DNA from: an uncultured Erysipelotrichaceae bacterium
GTDB lineage: Bacteria; Bacillota_I; Bacilli_A; RF39; UBA660
Assembly: GCA_902788975.1 (NCBI GenBank)
Contig: CADAMI010000007.1
Span: 1 to 46,801 of the forward strand
DNA: 46,801 nt
Direction: 5' to 3'
The notes below the pieces were generated by a model. The model saw only the letters and a list, made by a program, of their open reading frames with translations, did no database searches and was not told where the DNA came from. This document shows, in pieces, positions 32,634 through 41,602 of this stretch (positions are counted from its first letter, which is position 1; each line of letters starts with the position of its first letter). Position numbers and translations under genes: made by a program.

Positions 32634-33510
32634 TGAATTTTTAGTTTTAACGACAATTGAACGTGAAAAAGATAAAATATCTCAACGAAGACTATCAGAA
32701 TTAACAAAGTTATCTTTAGGGACGATTAATAAAATAGTATCAGATTTTCTAAAAAATAATTTAATTACATCTGAAAATGTAATTACCGAAAATGGTTTGA
32801 AAGAGTTAGAGCCATATCGTGTAAAAAGAGCTATCTTTTTAGCAGCTGGCTTTGGTTCAAGATTAGTACCTATTACTTTAAATACTCCCAAGCCATTAGT
32901 TTTAGTAAATGGTAAAAAAATAATCGAAACATTGCTTGATGCATGCATTAAAGCTGAAATTGAAGAGATAATTATTGTTACTGGATATCTATCAGATCAA
33001 TTTGAAATATTACTTAAAAAATACCCCAATATTAAATTTATTGTTAATAAGAAATATAATGAAGCTAATAATATTTCGTCCGCTTATTTAGTTAGAGATA
33101 AATTTGCTAATGCTTATGTTTTAGAATCAGATTTATACTTATATAACTCTAATTTAATTAGAAAATATGAGTATCAAAGCAACTTTCTAGGTAAGTATGT
33201 AAGTGTTACCGATGATTGGTGCTTAGAAACTAAGAATGGCATTATTACTAAAGAAAAAGTAGGAGGATACAATTGTTATCAAATGTATGGAATATCATAC
33301 TATGATGAAGAAGATGCCAATAAGATGGAAAAAGATATTGATGAAGTTTATAATTCACCAGGAGGTAAAGAAAAGTATTGGGAACAAGTTATCTTAGATG
33401 TAAAGAAAAAAAATTATCAAATTGCTGTACGCGAATGCTATGAAGGGGATATCATTGAAATAGATACCTTTAATGAACTAAAAGCAATTGATAAAACATA
33501 TGATGTATAA
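32617..33510 (+). CDS. HTH-fused nucleotidyltransferase of the LicC/PntC family
   Basis: A 297-residue fusion. Residues 1-65 form a winged helix-turn-helix (ISQRRLSELTKLSLGTINKI). Residues 70-297 form a small sugar-nucleotidyltransferase-like domain with AIFLAAGFGSRL (72-83) and TPKPLVLVNGK (90-100), the CTP-binding loop and Lys. Closest families are LicC (CTP:phosphocholine cytidylyltransferase) and PntC (2-aminoethylphosphonate cytidylyltransferase). No choline kinase or choline permease is present; the genes ahead form an importer of PhnSTU type. The GTG at 32617 is used because AGAAGGAG lies 8 nt upstream; GTG 32608 overlaps that site. The HTH may make it the regulator of its own operon. 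Confidence 0.82.
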   Translation: MKITYNEFLVLTTIEREKDKISQRRLSELTKLSLGTINKIVSDFLKNNLITSENVITENGLKELEPYRVKRAIFLAAGFGSRLVPITLNTPKPLVLVNGKKIIETLLDACIKAEIEEIIIVTGYLSDQFEILLKKYPNIKFIVNKKYNEANNISSAYLVRDKFANAYVLESDLYLYNSNLIRKYEYQSNFLGKYVSVTDDWCLETKNGIITKEKVGGYNCYQMYGISYYDEEDANKMEKDIDEVYNSPGGKEKYWEQVILDVKKKNYQIAVRECYEGDIIEIDTFNELKAIDKTYDV

Positions 33511-33513
33511 AAT

Positions 33514-33549
33514 AAAAGATAAATATAGTAAAGTATATTTATCTTTTTC
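33514..33549 (+). terminator. Terminator after the HTH-cytidylyltransferase gene
   Basis: A 14-bp stem AAAAGATAAATATA/TATATTTATCTTTT over a 6-nt loop, then T-rich. Confidence 0.8.
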
Positions 33550-33666
33550 TCTTTCTATAGTATAATAAATATAACATATAGTTAAATGATATACTTTACA
33601 TCGAAGTAAAATATATCTATAATTATATATTAAATGATGTTATAATTATTTAAGGAGAATGATAAT

Positions 33667-35133
33667 ATGCAACAAAAATCGATGTTTAAAAATATTATTT
33701 ATAAAGCAATTTTAAGTTTTGTAAATATAATGGTACCAGTTATAATTGGATCGTATATCGTTCATTTATTAGATGTTGATTTATATGGTGCTTATAATAA
33801 AGTATATTCCGAGTTTCAAGTATTTTTAACATTTGCATCTTTTGGTATTTATACTTTTGGTATTAGAGAAGTCAGTAAAATTCGCGATGATAATAAAAAA
33901 ATATCAATATTATTTACTAATTTATTTGTAATTTCGATCATCACTAATTTAATTACTACCGTTATCTATATTATTTATAGTATCTATACTTCGACTGGTA
34001 TAACTACCACAATATATTTATTTATGGTTATTCAATTAATTGCCAATATTTTTTACATTGAATTTGTTAATGAGGCACTTGAAAATTATAAATTTATAAC
34101 TATAAAATCAGTTATTATTAAATTAATGTATATGGTATCGCTATATTTATTTGTAAAAAAACCAGGAGATATTATTGTATATACCATTATTATCAGTATG
34201 ACAGCCGTATTAAACAATCTAGCAAGCTTTGCATATGCAAAAAAAAGAATTAGATTTAATTTTAAATATATTAATTTTAAGAAATATTTGGGTCCTATGT
34301 TTACCATTTTAATTATAAGTAATATTGATTTGCTATATTCACAATTAGATCGTATTATGCTAGGAAAATTTGTCAGTGATGTATCGGTTACAATGTATTA
34401 TATCCCTTATTATTTGATCTCTATGTTAATATCAATACCATATGCCATTATTAATGTAGCAATTCCACGTTTAGCATATGTATTAGAAAATAAAGGTAAA
34501 AAAGAATATTTATTAAATCTTTCACGTTCAATATCCTCACTTTATTTTATAATTATTCCAATGTGCTTTGGCGTATTAGTCCTTGCTGATGAAGCAATCT
34601 TACTCTATGCCGGTGAAAAATATATGGCTATGGTTCCAACGTTAATCGTAGCTTGCATTGCAAGATTAATCATAAGTACCGAATCAATTATGACTAATCT
34701 TGTATCATATCCAAACAATAAGGAAAAACAAATTCTTAAATTTTCATTATGCTTTGGGACAAGTAATTTAATCATGAATAGTATATTACTTTTAATCCAT
34801 AAATTTAATCCAACCACATCGCTAATTACAACGTGTATTGCTGAATTTGGATTTGCTTTGAGTCAGTATATTTATGCAAGAAAAAAATTAGATTTAGAAT
34901 TCCATATATTTACTAAACAAAATACCACTTATTTAATATTAGGATTATGCTTTATTCCAATTGCTTCTTTGATTCGTTTGCTAAATTTAAATTTTTATAT
35001 TAATTTTGCTTTAATTGTAATTGCCTGTGTGATTTTCTATCTTGGCTTTTTATATCTAAAAAAAGATGATAATCTATTATTGGCAAGCAGCAAAGTATTA
35101 AACAAATTTAAAGTTATTTTAAGGAGGAAGTAA
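33667..35133 (+). CDS. Polysaccharide flippase (Wzx/MATE-like, MVF superfamily)
   Basis: A 488-residue protein with about fourteen membrane helices of the oligosaccharide flippase family. It would turn lipid-linked repeat units to the outer face of the membrane. Family features are LLDVDLYGAYNKVYSEFQVF in the first loop, GIYTFGIREVSK and SQLDRIMLGKFVSD. AAGGAG precedes the start. It opens the glycan-assembly gene run and ends 1 nt before the sulfotransferase gene. Confidence 0.88.
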   Translation: MQQKSMFKNIIYKAILSFVNIMVPVIIGSYIVHLLDVDLYGAYNKVYSEFQVFLTFASFGIYTFGIREVSKIRDDNKKISILFTNLFVISIITNLITTVIYIIYSIYTSTGITTTIYLFMVIQLIANIFYIEFVNEALENYKFITIKSVIIKLMYMVSLYLFVKKPGDIIVYTIIISMTAVLNNLASFAYAKKRIRFNFKYINFKKYLGPMFTILIISNIDLLYSQLDRIMLGKFVSDVSVTMYYIPYYLISMLISIPYAIINVAIPRLAYVLENKGKKEYLLNLSRSISSLYFIIIPMCFGVLVLADEAILLYAGEKYMAMVPTLIVACIARLIISTESIMTNLVSYPNNKEKQILKFSLCFGTSNLIMNSILLLIHKFNPTTSLITTCIAEFGFALSQYIYARKKLDLEFHIFTKQNTTYLILGLCFIPIASLIRLLNLNFYINFALIVIACVIFYLGFLYLKKDDNLLLASSKVLNKFKVILRRK

Positions 35134-35134
35134 C

Positions 35135-36190
35135 ATGAATAGAATAATTGTTCCAACCGGATACATGGGATCAGGCTCATCTGCTATTACTGACTTAATA
35201 TCTGAATTTAAAGACTGTCAAAATAGTCATAAAAGTTATGAATATGTTTTATTGCATACCCCCAATGGTTTATTTGATTTAGAAGATAAACTTTTAATAG
35301 GGAATAATGCTATCCGCAGTGATGAAGCAATTCGTTCCTTTGAACAACAAATGAAAAAGTTTTATAATAAAAAGTTTTGGTGGGTGGGTAACTATGAAAA
35401 AATAATTGGTCCCCAATTTATGGAAATAACTAATCAATTTATTAATAATATTCAAGAATTTAAATTTGATGGATATTGGTATATGCATGAAGAATTAAAT
35501 TTTAAAATGTTTGTAAAATTACTATTACAAAAGCCATTTAAGATATTATCAAGAAATAAAATAAAATTTAAACGTGTCTTGCGATATAACGATGGTATGC
35601 GTATATCATATATTAAAAAAGATGAATTCTATAAACAAGCCCACAACTATATATATGACATCATCGATTATGTTGCTGATGGCAAAGAAAATATTATTTT
35701 AGATCAATTTTTATTACCATTTAATTTGCATCGTGTAGATAATTACTTTGATGATAAGTTAAAGGTTATTGTCGTCGAGCGCGATCCACGTGATGTATTT
35801 ATTTTAAATAAATATATTTGGCCGCAAAAAAACATTGTGGTTCCAATGCCTAAAGAGGCAAATGAATTCTGTAAATTTTATAAGCATATGCGTGAAAGTG
35901 AAATTATGACACATTCAGATAAAGTATTAAGAATAAAATTTGAAGATTTAATTTATAACTATGAAAATGAATTAAAAAGGATAATGCAATTCCTAAATTT
36001 TAAAGAAAAAGATCATATTAATAAAAAAACTCGTTTCAATCCAGATATTTCAATTAAGAATACCCAGTTATTTAGAAAAAAAATATATGAGAAAGAAATT
36101 AAAATACTTGAAAATGAATTAAAAGAGTATTTATATGATTTTAAAGAAACATTGGACAATGATGTTTTAAATACAGTGGAGTTTGAATAA
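35135..36190 (+). CDS. Sulfotransferase-like protein
   Basis: A 351-residue protein with the two PAPS-binding marks of the sulfotransferase superfamily: a P-loop-like 5'-phosphosulfate loop near the N-terminus (PTGYMGSGSSAITDL, about 7-21) and the 3'-phosphate loop VVERDPRDVFI (about 213-223). The rest is charged and alpha-helical, with no signal. It probably modifies a glycan or lipid in the cytoplasm before export. The GSGSS loop is unusual compared with the common RSGT/KSGT pattern. AAGGAGG precedes the start. No PAPS synthesis genes are in the window. Confidence 0.7.
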   Translation: MNRIIVPTGYMGSGSSAITDLISEFKDCQNSHKSYEYVLLHTPNGLFDLEDKLLIGNNAIRSDEAIRSFEQQMKKFYNKKFWWVGNYEKIIGPQFMEITNQFINNIQEFKFDGYWYMHEELNFKMFVKLLLQKPFKILSRNKIKFKRVLRYNDGMRISYIKKDEFYKQAHNYIYDIIDYVADGKENIILDQFLLPFNLHRVDNYFDDKLKVIVVERDPRDVFILNKYIWPQKNIVVPMPKEANEFCKFYKHMRESEIMTHSDKVLRIKFEDLIYNYENELKRIMQFLNFKEKDHINKKTRFNPDISIKNTQLFRKKIYEKEIKILENELKEYLYDFKETLDNDVLNTVEFE

Positions 36191-36308
36191 ATAATATATT
36201 TTCATTTATGAAAAATTGCGAAAAAAGTCATTTTATAAGGCAGTTATAAAATTAAGTAACAGTTAAAGTTTATTATCCAAGAAACAATATATGTAGAAGG
36301 AGTACCAT

Positions 36309-37148
36309 ATGGAAAAGGATTTAAGATCACTACAATTAAAAATTTTGGAAATAGTTAAATATTTTGATAAATTGTGTACTGAAAACAATATTGAGTATTA
36401 CATATTATATGGTTCAGCTATTGGGGCAGTCCGCCATGGCGGTTTTATCCCATGGGATGATGATTTCGATGTAGGTATGACATATGAAAATTATTTAAAA
36501 TTACTTGATGTTTGTGAAAAAAAGCTTGACAAGAAAAAATATTTTTTGCAGACTCCTGATAACGAAGAAAACTATTATTTATCATTTGCTAAATTAAGAG
36601 ATATTACCACGACATTAATTGAAGAAGGTAATAAAGATACCGATATAACTTATGGCGTTTATATTGATATCTTTCCATTTGTTGGAGTACCTAAAGGTAA
36701 AATTAAAAGGGCACTTTTAAAAATAAATCATGCTTTTGTATTATCAGCCAATATTAATATTATAAATAATAAAATATTAGCTACTCTTTTTCGAATAATA
36801 TTGAAATTTGTAGGTAAAAAAAGAATTTTAAAAATATGCTACAAAAATTGTGTTAAATATAGTTGTAATGATTATGAAGATTGGTGTTGTATTTTTGATG
36901 GCGATGGGTTTGAGAAAAATTTTACAACCAAGGCAATTATGGGCAAACCCCAAAAAATGAAATTTGAAGATACCATGCTACCTGTTCCATATGATACCGA
37001 TAAATATTTGAGATCATTTTATGGCGATTATATGAAAATTCCATCTAAAGAAGAAATTGAAAAGAAAAAACATACTCGCTATGTTTTAGATTTAAATCAC
37101 AGTTATGAAGAGTATAAAAAAATTAATAGAAGGAAAGATAAAAAATGA
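36309..37148 (+). CDS. licD: LicD family phosphotransferase
   Basis: A 279-residue member of the LicD/Fukutin nucleotidyltransferase-fold family, which moves phosphocholine or similar groups from a CDP/CMP donor onto glycans. The start is typical: LQLKILEIVKYFDKLCTEN, then YILYGSAIGAVRHGGFIPWD followed by DDFDVGM, where the Asp cluster binds metal. YGVYIDIFPFVGVP follows and a Cys-rich stretch (ICYKNCVKYSC) occurs in the middle. With the LicC/PntC-like enzyme it would decorate the polysaccharide. GAAGGAG precedes the ATG. It overlaps the following GT2 gene by 4 nt. Confidence 0.9.
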   Translation: MEKDLRSLQLKILEIVKYFDKLCTENNIEYYILYGSAIGAVRHGGFIPWDDDFDVGMTYENYLKLLDVCEKKLDKKKYFLQTPDNEENYYLSFAKLRDITTTLIEEGNKDTDITYGVYIDIFPFVGVPKGKIKRALLKINHAFVLSANINIINNKILATLFRIILKFVGKKRILKICYKNCVKYSCNDYEDWCCIFDGDGFEKNFTTKAIMGKPQKMKFEDTMLPVPYDTDKYLRSFYGDYMKIPSKEEIEKKKHTRYVLDLNHSYEEYKKINRRKDKK

Positions 37149-38083
37149 TAAAATTAAGTATAATTGTTCCAGTTTGGAATGTTGAAGATTATATTGGGAA
37201 ATGTCTTGATAGTTTGGTGAATCAAACATTAAAAGATATAGAAATAATTGTTGTTAATGATGACAGTCCAGATAATAGTCAAGCGATTATTGATGAATAT
37301 GTAAAAAAATATCCACAAAAAATAAAATCATATATCAAAGAAAACGGTGGACAAGGTTCTGCCAGAAATTTAGGTCTTAAATATGCCAAAGGTGAATATA
37401 TTAGTTTTGTCGATTCGGATGATTATTTAGACAAAAATTTTGCCAGAGACATGTATGAAACAGCAAAGAAAGATGATGCATCAGTTGTTGTCTGTGATAT
37501 GGTTGACAAATATCCCAATAAGACTGTTTATCATGATGTCACAAATTTTAAAGAGATATATATGACAACCCCTTCTGTGTGTAATAAAATATTTAAAAAA
37601 TTACTTTTTGATAATGTTGAATTTCTAAGTAAATATTGGTATGAAGATTTAAATATTATGTATAAAATATATTCCAGATTTGACAAAATATCAGTTATTC
37701 ATAAAGGATATTATATATGTAATTGCAGAGATGTATCAACGATGACCAATAACAATTCTAAAAAAAATCTTGATATGTTATATGTCTTAGATGATGCTGC
37801 TAAATGGCTCAAAAAGAATAAATTATATGATCCCAATGTATATAATTATTTAGTTTTTGACCACGTCTTAATATCTACAATCAATCGAGTTACAGCGCAA
37901 GATAATAGTGAAAAAAAACAAGTTATTAATGAATTAATAACTTATTGTAAAAAAAATATTCCTAATTATCATAAATATGATTTTTATAAAGATGTTCCGT
38001 TTAATCGAAGATTAGTTGCTTGGTTAAATCTCCATCATTTATCAAATATATCAAAAATACTAATAAATATAAAGAATAGGTGA
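37145..38083 (+). CDS. Family 2 glycosyltransferase (first of a tandem pair)
   Basis: A 312-residue GT-A enzyme. It begins IKLSIIVPVWNVEDYI, has IEIIVVNDDSPDNSQ for nucleotide binding, ENGGQGSARNLGLKYAKGEY and the metal-binding FVDSDDYLD. It transfers a sugar from a nucleotide donor to a lipid-linked glycan on the cytoplasmic face. The first half is about 70-80% identical to the next gene product. It starts in the ATGA overlap with licD and ends just before the second GT2. Confidence 0.9.
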   Translation: MIKLSIIVPVWNVEDYIGKCLDSLVNQTLKDIEIIVVNDDSPDNSQAIIDEYVKKYPQKIKSYIKENGGQGSARNLGLKYAKGEYISFVDSDDYLDKNFARDMYETAKKDDASVVVCDMVDKYPNKTVYHDVTNFKEIYMTTPSVCNKIFKKLLFDNVEFLSKYWYEDLNIMYKIYSRFDKISVIHKGYYICNCRDVSTMTNNNSKKNLDMLYVLDDAAKWLKKNKLYDPNVYNYLVFDHVLISTINRVTAQDNSEKKQVINELITYCKKNIPNYHKYDFYKDVPFNRRLVAWLNLHHLSNISKILINIKNR

Positions 38084-38091
38084 ATAAATAT

Positions 38092-39039
38092 ATGACTAAA
38101 GTAAGTATAATAGTTCCAGTCTATAATGTTGAAAAATATTTACCAAGATGTCTAGATAGCCTAGTAAATCAGACTTTGGAAGATATTGAAATAATTGTTG
38201 TCAATGATGGTAGTCCGGATAACAGTCAAAAGATAATTAATAAATATGTAAAAAAGTATCCAAACAAAGTAAAATCATACATAAAAGAAAATGGCGGGCA
38301 AGGTTCTGCCAGAAATTTAGGAATTAAAGAAGCTAAAGGAGAATATATTGGCTTCGTGGATTCGGATGATTTTGTCGAACTTGATATGTATGAAAAACTA
38401 TATAATAAAGCTCATCAAAATAAATTAGATGTTGTTATTTGTGGCAGTTATAATGTTGATGAAATTACTGGGAAAAAAGAAACTGAAATTGATAAAATCA
38501 TCTTAAATGATCAAAAAAAGAATGCCTTTTTTGGCAGAATGGCTGTATGGAATAAAATATATAAAAGAAATTTAATCAGTGACATAAAATTTAGAAGTAA
38601 AGTATGGTATGAAGATTTAGATTTTACAATTAAAGTATTATCAAAAGTAAATAGTGTCGATTATGTCAATGAACCATTATATAATTATCTACTTAGAGAA
38701 GGCTCTACAATGAATAACTCTAATATTGAAAGAAATTTAGAGATAAGGTTAGCATTTGATGAAATAAAAAAAATGTCAAAATACCGCAATATAATTGAAT
38801 TTCTAGCAGTTGATCACATTTATATATCTGCTATTGTCAGGGTTATTAATGCCAGTGGTAGCCATAAATTAAAAAAAGAAGTTATTAAAAAACTAATTGA
38901 TTATATTTATATTAATTTTAATAATTTTAAAAATAATAAGTATTTAAGCTTATTATCAAGAAGCAGAAAGATTGTTTATAATCTAATTAATTTAAAACAA
39001 TATTGGTTAATTTGGTTAATATTCAAGATGAAGGGATGA
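38092..39039 (+). CDS. Family 2 glycosyltransferase (second of a tandem pair)
   Basis: A 315-residue GT-A enzyme with VSIIVPVYNVEKYLPRCLDS, IEIIVVNDGSPDNSQ, ENGGQGSARNLGIKEAKGEY and FVDSDDFVE. The ATG at 38092 is taken because AGGTGA lies 8 nt upstream; an in-frame GTG at 38080 overlaps that site. The acceptor-binding C-terminal half differs from the upstream paralogue, as expected for a different linkage. Confidence 0.9.
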   Translation: MTKVSIIVPVYNVEKYLPRCLDSLVNQTLEDIEIIVVNDGSPDNSQKIINKYVKKYPNKVKSYIKENGGQGSARNLGIKEAKGEYIGFVDSDDFVELDMYEKLYNKAHQNKLDVVICGSYNVDEITGKKETEIDKIILNDQKKNAFFGRMAVWNKIYKRNLISDIKFRSKVWYEDLDFTIKVLSKVNSVDYVNEPLYNYLLREGSTMNNSNIERNLEIRLAFDEIKKMSKYRNIIEFLAVDHIYISAIVRVINASGSHKLKKEVIKKLIDYIYINFNNFKNNKYLSLLSRSRKIVYNLINLKQYWLIWLIFKMKG

Positions 39040-39046
39040 TTTTATT

Positions 39047-41602
39047 ATGCTTGAAAAAATAAAAAAATATATAGATCAATATTGGTTGTTATTTATCGTA
39101 GCTACTCAACCAATTCTAGATATAATTGCTTTCTTTACCTTTAATGAAAAAATTACAATAATTAGTTTTTTAATTAGATCTATTTATTTAATATTTATTG
39201 TTGGATATTCATTCTATAAAACTTCTAATAAGAAAAAATATATTTTATGTTTACTACCCATAGCAATATTTAGTATTTTTCATCTATTAAATTCGTATCG
39301 GACATCTGGATTTAATTTATTTGATGATTTGAGATATTTAATATTAGTTATGCAAATGCCAATTATTACTATATCACTATGTTTTTATGTAAAAGAAAAT
39401 GAATGGCAAATTAAAAAGATCGGTCATGCCTTTGCAATAGCAATTACTATTATTGCCACAAGCGTGCTATTGTCGGTTATTACCGGAACTGGTAAGACAA
39501 CATATACTACTTATGGCTTAAATGGTTGGTTTACCAGTCCAAATACCCAAAGTATGATTTTAAGTGTATTATGCCCTTTTTGTTTATATTATTTTTCTAA
39601 ACAAAATGATATTAAATATTTAATTGCCAGTCTAGCAATATTTATCCTACTATTTAATAACGGTACACGTGCTTGTTATTATTCATTGGTGGCATTATTA
39701 GCCGTTAATTTATTTAATTATATTGTAAGTAAAAATAAAAAAAATATATATAAAATTAGTATTACAACTTGTTTTTTATTGCTATCATTGTTTTTATATC
39801 ACATGTCTTTCGCATCACTTCGACAAACAGATATTACAATTAATAATAATGGTTATAAAGAAGAAAAAATTGATTATAGCAACGAAGTAAATAAAAATAA
39901 GGCAATTGATTTTATGCGCCAAAGTTATTTATTTGATGAACTAATAAATAATTTTGGTGAAGACAGGGTATATTACGAAATGAAAGATAAAATAAATGCT
40001 TATAATATAAGTGATAATCGTTTAGTAAAAAGAATATATGGTAAATTTATCTTTGAAGATAGTGATTTCTTAACAAAAATAGTTGGCTTTAATCATTATG
40101 AAATAAAACAATATAGTATGGATCTTGAAAATGATCTAACCGCCTTATTTTACTATTATGGATATCTTGGTTTTGCTTTGTATATAATATTTATTCTATA
40201 TTTTATGTATCTAGGCATTCGACAATTAATAATAAAACCAAGTATGATATTTGATAGTAAATTTGTTATTCTTGGTTTTACTATCGTTCTAGCTTTATAC
40301 GGTTCGGAGTACTCAGGAGCTTTACTCAGAAAACCAAATGCTAATATTTATTTATCATTAATTCTCGTAATGTTTTATGTGTATACTTATAGTCAATTAA
40401 ACAACAAAGAAGTTAAAAAGAATAAACTATCATTTCTAATGCTTCATATAGGCTATGGCGGTATTGAAACCGCTATTGTAAATACTGCCAACTCATTATG
40501 TGATAAATACACGATTGAATTGATAAGCTTTTATAAACTTAAAAAAAATCAAGTAAGTAATTTAGATAAAAGAGTAACAGTTAAGTATTTATATAATGGC
40601 GAACCAAATCGAGATATTTTTAAATCTTACCTTAAAAAAATAAATATTCCATTGATATTTAAAGAAGGAATGAAGGCCATAAGTATTTTGGTAAAAAAAA
40701 GGTATTTAATTATTAGAGCAATTATTGATAACGATGCTTCATTCATTATCTCAACTAGATATGAATTTAGTATTCCTTTAAGCAAATATGGTAGCAATCG
40801 TTGCATTAAAATTGCCGAAGAACATTGCTATCATAATAACAATCGAAAATATATTAATATTATAAAGAAAAAATATAACAATATTGATTACTTATTTGCC
40901 TTAACAAAAACGTTAGAAGAAGATTATCGTAAGTTTTTAAAAAACAATTCACATACGAAGATTGTTCTCATGCCTAATATGCTATATATAATGCCTGATA
41001 AAAAAAGCGATTTAAACAAAAACAACATTATTACCCTTAGTAGGTTAGATGTCAAAAAGAAAAATGATGATATAATTCGTGCATTTTCAAAAATTAAAGA
41101 AAAAGATTGGCATTTGTATATTTTAGGAGATGGTAATGAATTTGATAATTTAAATCAATTGATTAAAGATTTACAATTATCTGATAGAGTATTTCTAACT
41201 GGTTATAAAACAAAAGAAGAAATACCAAATTATATGTTAAATGCAAGTATTTTTCTAATGGCCTCCCTTACTGAAGGCCTTCCAATGGTTTTGCTTGAAG
41301 CAATGAGTTATGGTATTCCCTGCATTGCTTATAATATTCCTAGTGGCGTAAATGACATTATTGATAGTAATAAAAATGGTTATGTTGTTAATAATAGAAA
41401 TGAAGAAGAATATGTAAAATGTATTGAAAAATTAATAAATAATAAAGAATTGCGTAAGAATTTTAGCACTAATGCAATTAATAAAGCCAAAGAATTTTCA
41501 AAAGAAGAAATTACTAAAAAATGGGATAGTGTATTAAGCGAGGGAAGTATATGTTTAGAGTTAGAAAGCAAAAAAAGAAAAGAAATATTATCAGATATCT
41601 AA
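39047..41602 (+). CDS. Fusion of O-antigen polymerase/ligase-like domain and GT4 glycosyltransferase
   Basis: An 851-residue protein. Residues 1-450 carry about ten or more membrane helices with a large outer loop (about 250-360), as in Wzy/O-antigen ligase proteins, including GLNGWFTSPNTQSMIL and NNGTRACYYSLVAL. Residues about 458-840 form a GT-B fold enzyme of family GT4: SFLMLHIGYGGIETAIVNTA, then NIITLSRLDVKKKNDDIIRA, ILGDGNEFDNL and the donor-binding SLTEGLPMVLLEAMSYGIPC. One polypeptide thus seems to combine chain polymerisation outside with sugar transfer inside. No internal stop or start suggests two genes. Its 3' end overlaps the next gene by 52 nt. Confidence 0.85.
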   Translation: MLEKIKKYIDQYWLLFIVATQPILDIIAFFTFNEKITIISFLIRSIYLIFIVGYSFYKTSNKKKYILCLLPIAIFSIFHLLNSYRTSGFNLFDDLRYLILVMQMPIITISLCFYVKENEWQIKKIGHAFAIAITIIATSVLLSVITGTGKTTYTTYGLNGWFTSPNTQSMILSVLCPFCLYYFSKQNDIKYLIASLAIFILLFNNGTRACYYSLVALLAVNLFNYIVSKNKKNIYKISITTCFLLLSLFLYHMSFASLRQTDITINNNGYKEEKIDYSNEVNKNKAIDFMRQSYLFDELINNFGEDRVYYEMKDKINAYNISDNRLVKRIYGKFIFEDSDFLTKIVGFNHYEIKQYSMDLENDLTALFYYYGYLGFALYIIFILYFMYLGIRQLIIKPSMIFDSKFVILGFTIVLALYGSEYSGALLRKPNANIYLSLILVMFYVYTYSQLNNKEVKKNKLSFLMLHIGYGGIETAIVNTANSLCDKYTIELISFYKLKKNQVSNLDKRVTVKYLYNGEPNRDIFKSYLKKINIPLIFKEGMKAISILVKKRYLIIRAIIDNDASFIISTRYEFSIPLSKYGSNRCIKIAEEHCYHNNNRKYINIIKKKYNNIDYLFALTKTLEEDYRKFLKNNSHTKIVLMPNMLYIMPDKKSDLNKNNIITLSRLDVKKKNDDIIRAFSKIKEKDWHLYILGDGNEFDNLNQLIKDLQLSDRVFLTGYKTKEEIPNYMLNASIFLMASLTEGLPMVLLEAMSYGIPCIAYNIPSGVNDIIDSNKNGYVVNNRNEEEYVKCIEKLINNKELRKNFSTNAINKAKEFSKEEITKKWDSVLSEGSICLELESKKRKEILSDI

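Noticed and set aside
33639-33646. Extended -10 box (TGTTATAAT) as promoter of the flippase gene
   Set aside because: The start of transcription would fall on or after the AAGGAG site, leaving no usable leader; no matching -35 was found.
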